From contig MBPM02000009.1 in assembly GCA_001695595.3 (NCBI GenBank), positions 1,488,001 to 1,552,000 of the forward strand: a DNA stretch of 64,000 nt, given 5' to 3'. Below, one piece after another: positions 11,061 to 20,326 of the stretch (position 1 is its first letter; every line of letters begins with the position of its first letter). This DNA is from Plasmopara viticola. Its lineage: Eukaryota > Oomycota > Peronosporomycetes > Peronosporales > Peronosporaceae. The notes under the pieces were generated by a model. It saw only the letters and a program-made list of their open reading frames with translations. It was not told the DNA's origin and ran no database searches. The position numbers and the translations under genes were made by a program.

Positions 11061-13558
11061 TCTTTAAGGCTCCCCAAAGAAAAATTGTATTTGAAAAATT
11101 GCTATTTAAATAAATTTTCTCATTTTTACATGTATAATTTTGCCGTTGTTGCAAAAATAATCATTGCTATACATTTTCTGTTCCCTCTAGCCAACCGTAG
11201 ATCATTATTATAGCTTAGGGGTGCTGCATCAACGGGGGGCCTCCTTAGAGTAACATATAATTTGCTTTATTAACCCTATGATTGAGACCATTTTGAAGTA
11301 AGATCACCACCTTTTGACCAGTAAATGAGCCTGAATGCAATGTAGTTATGTGCCGATGAAAAGTCCTTAACGTTTTGTATATTTGTTATGCAGGCATAGC
11401 TGAGATCAGTTCGGAAGAAATCCTCTATACAAAGTAACGCTTGGACTTTCATAGACTCGTTCGGAAACAAAACTTTTTATGACTGGCAACGCTGAACGGA
11501 CTAGTTAATGGAAGGACGGACACTTACAGATATGAGACTAGCCATGTGCCGCCCGTTTTGCGGGTAGTAAGGGAACAATGGTTTGCAACACATGTTGTTT
11601 GCTGTTCCAGTATTGGCTTACCTTCACGGATGCTTTGTGCATATGTGACCAAAAGATGACCTTGCTCTTTATGAGTGATTTCAGTCCAACTTTTCGGTGG
11701 GGTCTATCTGACGCGGGACTAGTGTAAGCAATGGCGTTTCTTAGCATCGTAATTCGTACAATGCCTGTCGCTGTGTCATATCCATAAGTTAGTTATATAA
11801 TACCTAAAGCTCATGCACGGCGTTTTATTAAACAGCGCGATGGATACCTGAATCAAGAGCGTAACATAATACAGAGAATCTACGCTACAGTAGTCCAATT
11901 TTTAAACAAGGTAGTGCGACATCCTAGCAAAGAAAATATGCACCTTGTGCGCATCACCATCCCATCACCGATCAAAATAGTCTTGTTACTGACACGTGCT
12001 GAACTAGCATTTGTTGTCGGTGAGATTATGCTATGATGTAATACATTATAACACAGATTTGCATCGCTTGATAGCATATGTTCTTCTATGAGTAGCAATC
12101 ACGTGTCAAAAACCGCGCATACTCATCTTTAGTAGTAAGTGCAATCTTAATAACGCTTTTAAGCTTTACGGTTCATCTACATACTCCATGTAAGTCTTTT
12201 TTCAGCCATTACGACGCATTTTAATTCTCGATAAAGAACTCCAGCACCAGTGACTACTAAGCTTATACAAAGCTTGACCTCTACGTCTAGAGGATGGGCA
12301 AATGTCGCGCCGGAGGCATTTTGCTATTTGGTTGCATAAGTTTCACTCTCGATGATACCGACCCAACGCTTCTTGGCATATATACTCTCTTACTTGTATA
12401 CATCAGGCCGACTTTGCTTTGCCTTCTTTTTTAAAAGATAATTTACTACTTTTAAATACTAAAAGTCTAGCAAGGGCAAATCAAGTAATTCTGGTCGATC
12501 GATTCATCTTTCTTTGGACCTTTTGCAGATTGTAAATGGCATGGATCGACGAGCGCCCTCGAACTTTTTAAGCAGATGTCATCTCACCAAATCCTTGTGT
12601 GAGTAATATCGATATTTCAAATTTAGGACTCCAATCTTCATATGGCTCTAAGGTACCCTTTACATCTCTTAGAAGCACTAACTTGCGCTCGACCTTGCTA
12701 ACTAGGCGATATGCTCGGTCATACGATGGCTAACAGTGCTCATAACCAGGGAAACATGAAAGGCGGCGCACGTTGTGTACTTAAAGAGACCAAATAGGTA
12801 GATAGCAAAGGGAAGCGATACCATCAACCTAAGCAGCGCAGGTCTGGTCTTTGCTTTCATAGCTATGGACTTCTCCGTAAGTTTTGGCTTTGACTTTTGC
12901 ATGGCTGGTACGTCTGACATTAAGTCTTACACCATTAGGCTGTAACCCCCCCCCCGGTTAGTCCGTGTTGTCACAGAGGTTTCTACGTGGCGCTAGCGGG
13001 CGAAGAGCCGACGGGTTTATCGTAATTATTACCCAAATAGTAACAAGCGCGCAAATCTCGCCGAGAAGAAGTAGGAGGCTTTTTAAAGGTTTTCGTTTTT
13101 GAGCGGTTTGTTGGCGTCTGAAGTTTTATAGCTCGCCGCTCACAGACAAGCGCATTTTTTATATGTGCAGCCTTGGGCAGACAGGTCGATCGTGTTACAT
13201 TGACAGCTTTGAAAGCTGAAAGAGTCTATTTTGGTGTTGGCTTGCTCATCGTAGAATAAATTGGTTGACCAGCAGCCTTCTTTGCTTCCATCTGGCCACT
13301 GTAATAAATATCAAGAGTGACGAACAATATCTATTTCTCCTCGATTGAATGTATACCAAGTCTTAGTGTTATAAATGCGAAATTTTGTGGAAAGATGTCT
13401 TTCTTTAAGAAGCACCGGAATCCGATCGGTATACATACCGGTCTGTATACTACGTCCCTGTGTATTACACAAGATGGTCTGCTTTTACGAATTGCACTGC
13501 CTTCCTAAAATTTGTCAATTTGATCTTTCGCCAGTAGCGGCTCCAAATCTGAGTGTGC
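11061..13558. other. No supportable gene; repeat debris likely
   Basis: About 2.5 kb with only short frames on both strands. A minus-strand frame at 11880-12098 faintly recalls a Copia protease region (SPTTNA..., ILIGDGMVM), too weak to call. A minus-strand frame at 12702-12920 has a hydrophobic stretch but no known family. A run of ten Cs lies at about 12946-12955. Confidence 0.35.
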
Positions 13559-13602
13559 GTAGCGAGCAATGCTAGAGTGCATAGCGAGCAATGCTAGAGT
13601 GC
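13559..13602. repeat. Two-copy 22-bp tandem repeat
   Basis: Two adjacent 22-bp units (13559-13580 and 13581-13602) differ only in the first base and share TAGCGAGCAATGCTAGAGTG. They lie about 230 bp upstream of the promoter of the acidic membrane-protein gene. Function unknown; a regulatory role is speculative. Confidence 0.8.
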
Positions 13603-13830
13603 ATGGGCGACGGGCAGACAGACGATGGACATGGTAATTTATGGCAGAACGTAAATTATCTAGAGCATGGGCAAGCCTATCAACTCGAAAAATGGCATCG
13701 AAACTGATGTTTTAAATCATTAATATACTGATATAGTGTGGTACGTAGCATTTTTTCTACTTAAAACCCCGTGTAAACCCGTGGGTTCACTACGACCTGA
13801 TTTTTTCTTCATCTAGCCAATCGCAGCGGT

Positions 13831-13846
13831 TCATTTCAGAATTTGC
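13831..13846 (+). promoter_or_regulatory. Oomycete Inr + FPR core promoter
   Basis: TCATTTC (13831-13837) matches the oomycete initiator (TCAYTYY), and AATTTGC (13840-13846) matches the flanking promoter region element (MWTTTNC) just downstream. The arrangement is the known Peronosporales core promoter and predicts transcription starting about 30 bp before the ATG at 13864, a typical short oomycete leader. Confidence 0.7.
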
Positions 13847-13863
13847 GTGCTGAACAAGATACC

Positions 13864-14928
13864 ATGGTGCTGCCTGTGAGAAAAATGATGGCTTTTTCGC
13901 TGTACGTGTCAACGTTTGCCGCCTTGGACTTGGTACAAACCTCGGCGCTGCACACTAACCCGCATCGTCTACTGGAGGGAACTCACCACACGACCCGATA
14001 CGCGCCGGATGTGGTGAAGAAGCCACACGATACGCCCGAGCAGAATGACGGCGAACCCTGTGATTCATGTGATTTACACGAAATAGAAGTATCAGGATCA
14101 CTTGACCTTGAGCTGATGGCCTTGGATGAGCTTAAATTCTCGAGCTCACAGGACGTGGACCTTGACATAAATGGCGCTGCAGATGTGGACATCTTCTTGA
14201 TCGATGGAGAGACTCTTGACTACGAAGGCAAAGGTGACCAGTTATTGGACCTAACGTCATCGAATAGTTTGGATTTCTTAGCCGACGCCAGTCTCGACGC
14301 TAACGATGAGTTGGACACGGACTTGGATTTCAATGACGGTACTGTTGATGTGGACCTCGCCGAGAACGAAGAATATACCCAGGATCTTGAGTTCAAGCAG
14401 AACGAGTACATAGATGAGACCATCGACATTCCCGAAGGTGCTAAGTCTATTCGTTTGCGTGTGCACAATGACATTGTGGATGTGGACATCATCAAAGGCG
14501 CCACGCAACTTACTAAAAGCGAGGCTCAGTCCGAGCAAAAGGTTGCGGAGGCTCCAAAGAAGGAGGTAAAGAAAGAGGAGAAGGAGGAAGAGAAGACCCC
14601 TGCGGCTGAGGAGGTATCGGTGTCTTTCGCCGCCAAGGCCAAGGAGTGGATCGGAGGGGACGTCCAAAAAAATGCTATTCTAGGTGGAGTAATTGGCGCT
14701 GCTGTGGCAATCGTCGGTATCGCCGTTGTGGCACTTTTCAAAAGCCGAAAGCACGGGTCCGACCCTGCAGAGGATGCGCCTGCCGACGTTGATGCTGCGG
14801 TCGAGTTGGACGAGTCAGAGTTGGAAAGCGACTCTGACAGTGACGAGGACGTTGAGGCCAGCGTGACAGCAGTCGCGAAGGAGGAGGCTGAACAGAAGAA
14901 GACGAGCGTCGTGGAAGGCTCTGTGTAA
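13864..14928 (+). CDS. Acidic secreted/single-pass membrane protein
   Basis: A 354-residue protein of unrecognised family. The start at 13864 is chosen because ACCATGG is a good eukaryotic context and sits just downstream of an Inr+FPR promoter; the open frame extends further up without a better ATG. Residues 1-28 form a plausible signal peptide. The next 200 residues are rich in Asp, Leu and Val, with many D-V-D and L-D-L repeats and a C-D-S-C pair near residue 65. Residues about 225-250 are a Lys/Glu stretch. A hydrophobic helix rich in Gly, Ala and Ile (about 270-292) is followed by KSRK and an acidic Ser/Asp/Glu tail. This predicts a type I membrane protein with an acidic, repetitive outer domain. 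HRLLEG near residue 37 only vaguely recalls RxLR, and I do not call an effector. No intron is needed. Confidence 0.8.
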   Translation: MVLPVRKMMAFSLYVSTFAALDLVQTSALHTNPHRLLEGTHHTTRYAPDVVKKPHDTPEQNDGEPCDSCDLHEIEVSGSLDLELMALDELKFSSSQDVDLDINGAADVDIFLIDGETLDYEGKGDQLLDLTSSNSLDFLADASLDANDELDTDLDFNDGTVDVDLAENEEYTQDLEFKQNEYIDETIDIPEGAKSIRLRVHNDIVDVDIIKGATQLTKSEAQSEQKVAEAPKKEVKKEEKEEEKTPAAEEVSVSFAAKAKEWIGGDVQKNAILGGVIGAAVAIVGIAVVALFKSRKHGSDPAEDAPADVDAAVELDESELESDSDSDEDVEASVTAVAKEEAEQKKTSVVEGSV

Positions 14929-16739
14929 GGAGAGGTCGAGCTGCACAAGCCGCACAGAAAGCAACTGCATATGTTGCATGCAAACGAGCGAGTACTCCAG
15001 TATATTGTATGGTTAGGTGTCGCCTTTAAGCATACCCGAAAACGGCAAATCGAGCTGGTCGTTATTGTAAGTGACAGTATTTTACTGAAAATACAGAATA
15101 GCCTTCTCGAGAGCTTCAATTTGATAGCCTGATCCGATACAGCGATCTACTTGTGTACACAGTATCACACGTAATACCAGTACACATAAACGACTTAAGC
15201 CCGGATGACAAGAAACAGAGTGATATGCAATAAGTGCTTTTTTTGTGTGGCTTTGTCAGTTCGCCAGTTAGTGTAACTAACATGTTCTCCTTGACCTCGA
15301 AGAACGCAAGAGCAATGGATGTGTTACGCCAGCATCAGCCTCCACCCGAGACGTCACACTCATTAATTTACACCCTTACAAGTTGAGGGGAAGACGCGAC
15401 ACTCTGTTGGAGAGTGGTAAGGATGAGATAAATCTACCGCAAACGACGCTATCTTTCAACCTTTCCTTGGTAGCAAAATTGACAAAGAGGAGTCAAACAC
15501 GTCATACGGCGATCGCCATAAGAGTCGGTTAGCGATAGCATTTAGCAATCGAAAAGGAGAAAGATAAGAATGGAATAGGTGTGCGTGATTTGATGCCTAT
15601 GCCTTAGAGCCGAAGCCAATGAAAATCGACGCGGTTGATGCGTCGAACATCCAATGGCCCAATCTTGTTTTCGGAGCGGGAAGCACGACTGTGTGGGTGT
15701 GTTTTTTTCATTTCGCAAGTAAGATACGGATTTTGCAGCAATCACCAATGAAGCTTAAACGTAAAATAAAGGGATTGCTTGGTGCAATACACTCCCGAAT
15801 GCAAAAGCATCACATTGGAATGTCTTTGATGGTGGGTCAGGTTCCGAGAAAGATGACGACGATGCCTTTATGAGTTGCTTAACAATTATGATGGTCTCGA
15901 ACTTGAGCTTGACTGGGGCCATAAGCGTGCCTTGCAGCCATTTTTACAGCTGTTGGAACCCACAACACTTGCTACAACCAGAAGGACCGTATGCTCCGAC
16001 AAATCAGTCGCGTATATTACCAATAATGTGTATAATCAGCCAATGTTGCATTTTTCATAGCGCAGGGTAAAGTAAAATGCCTATGGCTGCTATTACAGGG
16101 GACAATTAGAAGGAGGAGGACGTATGTCCTAAACGAAGCAGAACACATCGAAGGACCATTGACTGCACGCAAAGGTTGAGCTAGTACGTGATGACCGGCA
16201 ATTGTATGACACTGTGGAAGACCAAGGCAACACCAGGATCGAGCAAGTCGACCGACGTGAGAAAGATTAACTAAAGCGACGTTGTTGTGCCTTATCGATA
16301 ACGAGAGGCTAACATTTAGCATATGAAAGAATGCATTGGAAGCAAAGCAAGAGCGCTCAGTTTGTGCACAATTAGTTCTCAACACGGCCTAATTATACAA
16401 ACCACACGGCCAAAATGTATATGTTATAGTTTGTCTTTTTAAAGTAAATATTTCTCTTCAGCGATTGCGCCATCTTTTGATAGTATGTATTATTTTTGGC
16501 TCAGTGTCTACCTTCGATTATACACACTTGATTTCGAATGTTTCTTTAATTCCAGCTCTAAGCGCAGATTGATTTTCCCAAATATTTCACACCCTCCACA
16601 TGCTCCTAGACTCTTTTCGTTTGCAACCAAGTACAATCACAGAGCACCCTCGGTGGTTGGGCGACACAAAAGATGTAGACTGCAGACAATTGGAGGCAAA
16701 CGAATTTGAGTGTAAGACCAACGAAGTAATAGTGTGTTA
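14929..16739. other. No supportable gene; one weak coding-like patch
   Basis: Between the acidic-protein gene and the NSUN5 homologue I see no complete gene. The plus strand at about 15780-16060 reads coding-like: WCNTLPNAKASHWNVFDGG, an acidic EKDDDDAF, then in another frame LLNNYDGLELELDWGHKRALQ. It could be a decayed gene of unknown family. Confidence 0.3.
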
Positions 16740-18332
16740 TCATTTGTCAATTTTGAAAAGAGGCTTTACATCACTGTTCTTTCTGCGTTTCTTGCGTTTC
16801 CGACGCTTGCGATTCTCCTTTTGAGTAGCAGACAAAACCTTTCTTTTTTTGTCCACTCGAACAACCTCACTTTTTATAGAGCTTGAAAATTGAGGCATTG
16901 CAGACTCACCCTTGAGCGCTTTAGTCGTATCAATATTCTCCTTCACTTCTGCCTCACCATTAGCTCGATCCATGCGTTCGAAATATGCAACAAAAAATCC
17001 GTTTGTTAAGTCCTCGAGTCCATTTGCACGCACAAGAGCCTCAGCTTCCTCGGCCGATAAACCTGCAGCTTTAAGACCACGATGAGGCCACGAAGTAAGG
17101 GCGGGCTTCAAGACAAATGGACGCGCTGTACAATTGTTTTCCTCTGATTTTAAAGCTGCAGCGACAACCTCTTCGTTCTCTTTCTGGAAAATTGAACACG
17201 TCGAATACACGACACGTTCTACCTGCGGAAACGAGAATGCCTTGCGCAATGCTTTTAATTGAAAGTCTGCGAGCGATTGCAGACGTTTGGCCGTATTTTC
17301 CTCGCATTCTGCACCCATGTCGTGCTCTAGCACCGTATCACGTGAGCTCGCAATGTCCAACAAGTGATCCAGACGGTTTGTCATGCCTGAACCCGAGCAA
17401 GAAGGGTCTAACAAAATGCTGCGCACGTTGCGGAACATTGCGTGGTCCACAGGCACTTCCAGAAAGCTCTGAAGCACAGCTTGGACTCGAGAACTAGCAC
17501 CTGCTAGCTTCATACGGTGCTTCAGCACTTCGAGTCTTTTAGGAGATCGGTCGAACGCAAACACTCGCCGCTTCAAATTTGAGACGTTTTTTCCGTCCCC
17601 GTCTTGTTGCTGCAACAACATAGCCAGATGGCTGGTCTTATTGCCAGGGGCTGCGCACGCGTCAATCACGTCCCCCTGCATGCCGTCAGTATCGACGTGC
17701 TCTCCATGCAGCACAAAGGCTGGAAAGCAGCTGGCCTTATCCTGCAGGACAAGCTTACCACTCCTAACCATGTCGTGCTCGTGTAGCTCAGTACCAGACG
17801 GAAGTACTAACAGATCGTCAACGTCCCGATCCTGTTTGACGTCGTAATCGCGCTTAAAAGCTTCGACTTCCTCGCTTGAAGCCAGCAGAGTATTAATGCG
17901 TACATAGCGAGGAAGCGCTAGATGCTGCGGACGATTCTCGGGAGGCAGAAGTGCCTCGTTAGACGCCACCTTGCGCTTAATCTTAAGTCTCGCCAGCGCC
18001 GCGCGTAGGCCTGTCTGATGCTGTAAGAGCGCTTTCTTAACATGACCACCACCCTGTATTTTCTTCCGGCCAAACAAAAGATCGTACAGAGCCACGAAAA
18101 CGAGCGCAGGTGGGTCCTTGATTTTTTTTTGCGTCTTAAGCATCTTGTAGCACTCCGGCACGGCGGCCAGCAGCTCACGCAGGAGCGGCTTGTAACGCAG
18201 CGTTTCGCATACCAAAGCGAATGAGCTGCGCTTGTGCATCGTGGAATCAGCATACGCTAGGCTCTTGAGGCCACCCTCGCGCAGCTCCAGCTTGTGCAGC
18301 AGCGAGGCCGCTTCCTTGTAAAGCTCGCTCAT
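16740..18332 (-). CDS. NSUN5: NSUN5-like 25S/28S rRNA cytosine-C5 methyltransferase
   Basis: A 530-residue homologue of NSUN5/Rcm1, which makes 5-methylcytosine in a conserved large-subunit rRNA loop in the nucleolus using S-adenosylmethionine. The start is the ATG at 18332 (MSELYKEAAS), matching the usual N-terminus; the frame stays open 15 codons upstream without an ATG. Visible features in order: an N-terminal helical region with FALVCETLRY (about 38-47) and YDLLFG (83-88), PRYVRINTL (141-149), LVLQDKASC, SAM-binding DACAAPGNKTSHL (224-236), DPSCSGSG (309-316) with the release Cys312, and YSTCS (376-380) with the nucleophile Cys379, then WPHRGL. The last 40 residues are Lys/Arg-rich, fitting a nucleolar targeting tail. 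Single exon, no disabling change. Length is close to other eukaryotic NSUN5 proteins apart from this tail. Confidence 0.93.
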   Translation of the reverse strand: MSELYKEAASLLHKLELREGGLKSLAYADSTMHKRSSFALVCETLRYKPLLRELLAAVPECYKMLKTQKKIKDPPALVFVALYDLLFGRKKIQGGGHVKKALLQHQTGLRAALARLKIKRKVASNEALLPPENRPQHLALPRYVRINTLLASSEEVEAFKRDYDVKQDRDVDDLLVLPSGTELHEHDMVRSGKLVLQDKASCFPAFVLHGEHVDTDGMQGDVIDACAAPGNKTSHLAMLLQQQDGDGKNVSNLKRRVFAFDRSPKRLEVLKHRMKLAGASSRVQAVLQSFLEVPVDHAMFRNVRSILLDPSCSGSGMTNRLDHLLDIASSRDTVLEHDMGAECEENTAKRLQSLADFQLKALRKAFSFPQVERVVYSTCSIFQKENEEVVAAALKSEENNCTARPFVLKPALTSWPHRGLKAAGLSAEEAEALVRANGLEDLTNGFFVAYFERMDRANGEAEVKENIDTTKALKGESAMPQFSSSIKSEVVRVDKKRKVLSATQKENRKRRKRKKRRKNSDVKPLFKIDK

Positions 18333-18430
18333 GCAGCTAAAGCAATTAAACACAAATCTGCGACAATTATTGGACACTGGACGAGATAATTGTCCGATGA
18401 TTATTTACCAATAAGGAGTACTTTTTGGCT

Positions 18431-20100
18431 ATAAAAAATGTGTGAGTTTGGACAATATAAAAGAAAATCTCCTGAGAGCAAGATGCCTCATACTGTCGAT
18501 GTTTATACAATGAACAATCTGAAGACTCGAACATCGAGCGCTTTTAGACAGCAAGTTCCAAGCTCGAGACGATAGCTATATCGTGCATCGTGGCAATTAT
18601 AAGTACAAGTTCCAATAAGTGGATTGTTGACAACGATAAGCAATACTTCAGTTGGAGGTTTAAATATGTATCTATCGAGTATAAATATCCATCATTCAAA
18701 GATAAGCTAAACAAATTCACGGCATATAAATTTGCTACTGTTTTTTGTCTTCTCTTTAACTAAAACCTGTTAGCTGCTTGTCGAGGTTCTGTTATTAGCG
18801 CGAAGTTCTTCTTGTCTAACAAGATATTTGATCATACAGTTGATTAAAACGAACAAGCGTCACAGCTGTCGCGCCGCTTCTATCCAACCACACGTGTTAC
18901 AATGAGACCGACACAGCGAGCAAACAGTTACATCACCGTCCACGATAATGTGATTGAAGTCGCTATGGCGGACTTTTGGAAATGTTCATATTGCCAGGAA
19001 AAAGCAACTTCATCTTTTCTCCCAGTGTGAACCCTTCTGTCGAGAAGTCATCGAAGTTGTAATCTTCTGACACCCATCCTTGCGTGAACTTCTTGTTCTG
19101 ACCAACTGAGCTTGATGGTACTTACAGCGTCGAAAAGGTAGTATTGACCCGCTTGGAAAACGAAATGCCTTTAAATCCAACTCGCCAAATGTTGTGCGCA
19201 CATCGAACCGCGGCGCATATGGAGCGTAAATTAGACTTGTGCTTGTCCTCCAATGTGCTGGTACGAGTCTACCTCCAAGTACATCCCATCGCTCTTTGTC
19301 AAGCTATCCACAAGCAGCTGCATCTAAATCGCTAGATTAAAAATCTCTGATTGAAATTGATCTTGCTTGTCGACAAGAAACGCAATGTCGAGATCAGCGA
19401 AGGCGCTTTCGATCGGCCTGAACAACAGCATTTAGTTTATCACATCGTCAATTTCCTCGATTTGCACAAACTCACCTCTGGAGCAATCGTGTTTTCGTCG
19501 AAAAAAATGAGATGCAATAACAACAGGGCTCAGTAGACCAATAGTCATTGTCGTGGCCGTAGAAGTCGTTGCCGTGGCAGTGGTAGTCATGGCTGTGGTC
19601 GTCGTAGTTCTTGCTGAAGCAGTACCCTTTGCTGTGTTCCTTGTGCACGTAGCTCTTGTGACGGTGGTCGTCGTCCTTGTAGGCGTAAGCATCGTGACCG
19701 TAGTCCTTGTCATCAAAGCCGTCTTTGCCGTAGCTGTAGTCTGATGACTCGGTGGCCTTGGATAAATCGTCGTCCAGGCGCCGACGATAGTGCAATGCTC
19801 ATGTCGTGGTGTCCTTTGCGGTGGTCACGATCGTGCTTGGGCGGGTGGTGACCGTAGTCCTTGTAGGAGCCAAGTCGTCGACGGGGAGCGATTCCAGCTG
19901 GAGCACCTCGGGCATCGATCGATTGCTGGATGGAGGTACGGACGTATAGGGGCTTAATACTGCAAGCATATCTTGGCCGCGCAGTTGCTTGACTTAAATG
20001 GATGTGTTTGCTTGTTGTCGATTGCTGAGAAGAAGGCGAAATGAAAAGTGATAGAGCGCAATACTTTGAGAGAGCTTCGTAATTGATCCGACACGGCAAG
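18431..20100 (+). repeat. Left arm of 1.7-kb inverted duplication
   Basis: The sequence from 18431 to 20100 is, in reverse complement, closely matched at about 25285-27041. Outer ends match (ATAAAAAATG...GAGTTTGG against CCAAAC...CATTTTTTAT), as do the middle (identical stretches around the intron) and inner ends (CTTGCCGTG). Identity is high, roughly nine bases in ten by eye in the coding part, with scattered indels. The arm carries a broken copy of a His/Asp/Tyr-rich protein gene pointing left and, beyond it, more coding-like sequence shared with the other arm. The Copia insertion lies just inside the inner end. Confidence 0.85.
19324..19963 (-). pseudogene. His/Asp/Tyr-rich secreted-protein gene, left copy (frameshifted)
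   Basis: This is the left-arm copy of the gene at 25495-26143. One frame reads SIDARGAPAGIAPRRRLGSYK then KDYGHHPPKHDRDHRKGHHD, a basic/His-rich segment after a probable signal peptide. Near 19790 the reading must shift frame to continue as HYRRRLDDDLSKATESSD, followed by Tyr/Asp/Lys/His-rich repeats (YGHDAYAYKDDDH, HKSYVHKEHSKGY, HGNDFYGHDNDYW) and a Cys-bearing EPCCYCISFFS. A 58-bp intron (19418-19475, GTGAGT...CAG) and a short second exon ending at the stop 19324-19326 mirror the right copy. The start region also differs by a small indel. Because of the frameshift I call it a pseudogene. The frame downstream of the shift looks more ancestral than that of the right copy. Confidence 0.65.
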
Positions 20101-20104
20101 AAGC

Positions 20105-20311
20105 TGTTAGAAAAACAGCTATCAGCACACGTTGCGCGATCGAATCTCCGGACCATAGGACGACATGATTACGCACACGATGACGCGACATGATTGCGCC
20201 CACGATGACGTCATAGGAAAGGCTTAGAGGTAGCTCGGAATAGCGAACTAAGGACCTTAAATACATTTACTTCCAAACTTGCCTTCTACTGCTCACATCA
20301 TCTTCTCAACA
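20105..20311 (+). repeat. 5' LTR of Copia element (207 bp)
   Basis: Starts TGTT and ends AACA. It contains two 25-bp tandem units around ACACGATGACGCGACATGAT (the second diverged) and the palindrome TGACGTCA, a CRE/bZIP-type site that could drive transcription. Immediately preceded by GAAGC. Confidence 0.95.
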
Positions 20312-20326
20312 GGTTATGAGCCCAAG
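20312..20326 (+). other. Primer-binding site, half-tRNA(iMet) type
   Basis: GGTTATGAGCCCAAG directly follows the 5' LTR. Its first 12 bases are complementary to GGGCUCAUAACC, the anticodon-loop region of eukaryotic initiator tRNA-Met (as in yeast). Drosophila copia is known to use this internal, half-tRNA priming mode rather than the tRNA 3' end. The ATG of the gag ORF (20316-20318) is the complement of the CAU anticodon inside this site. Confidence 0.8.

Noticed and set aside
11880..12098. Minus-strand frame faintly resembling a Copia protease region
   Set aside because: Only scattered residues (SPTTNA, ILIGDGMVM) fit and the DSG/DTG active site is missing.
13900..13990. RxLR effector motif in the acidic membrane protein (HRLLEG)
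   Set aside because: It lacks the final Arg and a following EER, and the protein has a C-terminal transmembrane helix, unlike RxLR effectors.
14278..15119. Long minus-strand frames opposite the acidic membrane-protein gene
   Set aside because: They mirror its biased composition (Ser/Thr/Leu-rich antisense of Asp/Glu/Val codons), and the plus strand has promoter, signal peptide and transmembrane helix.
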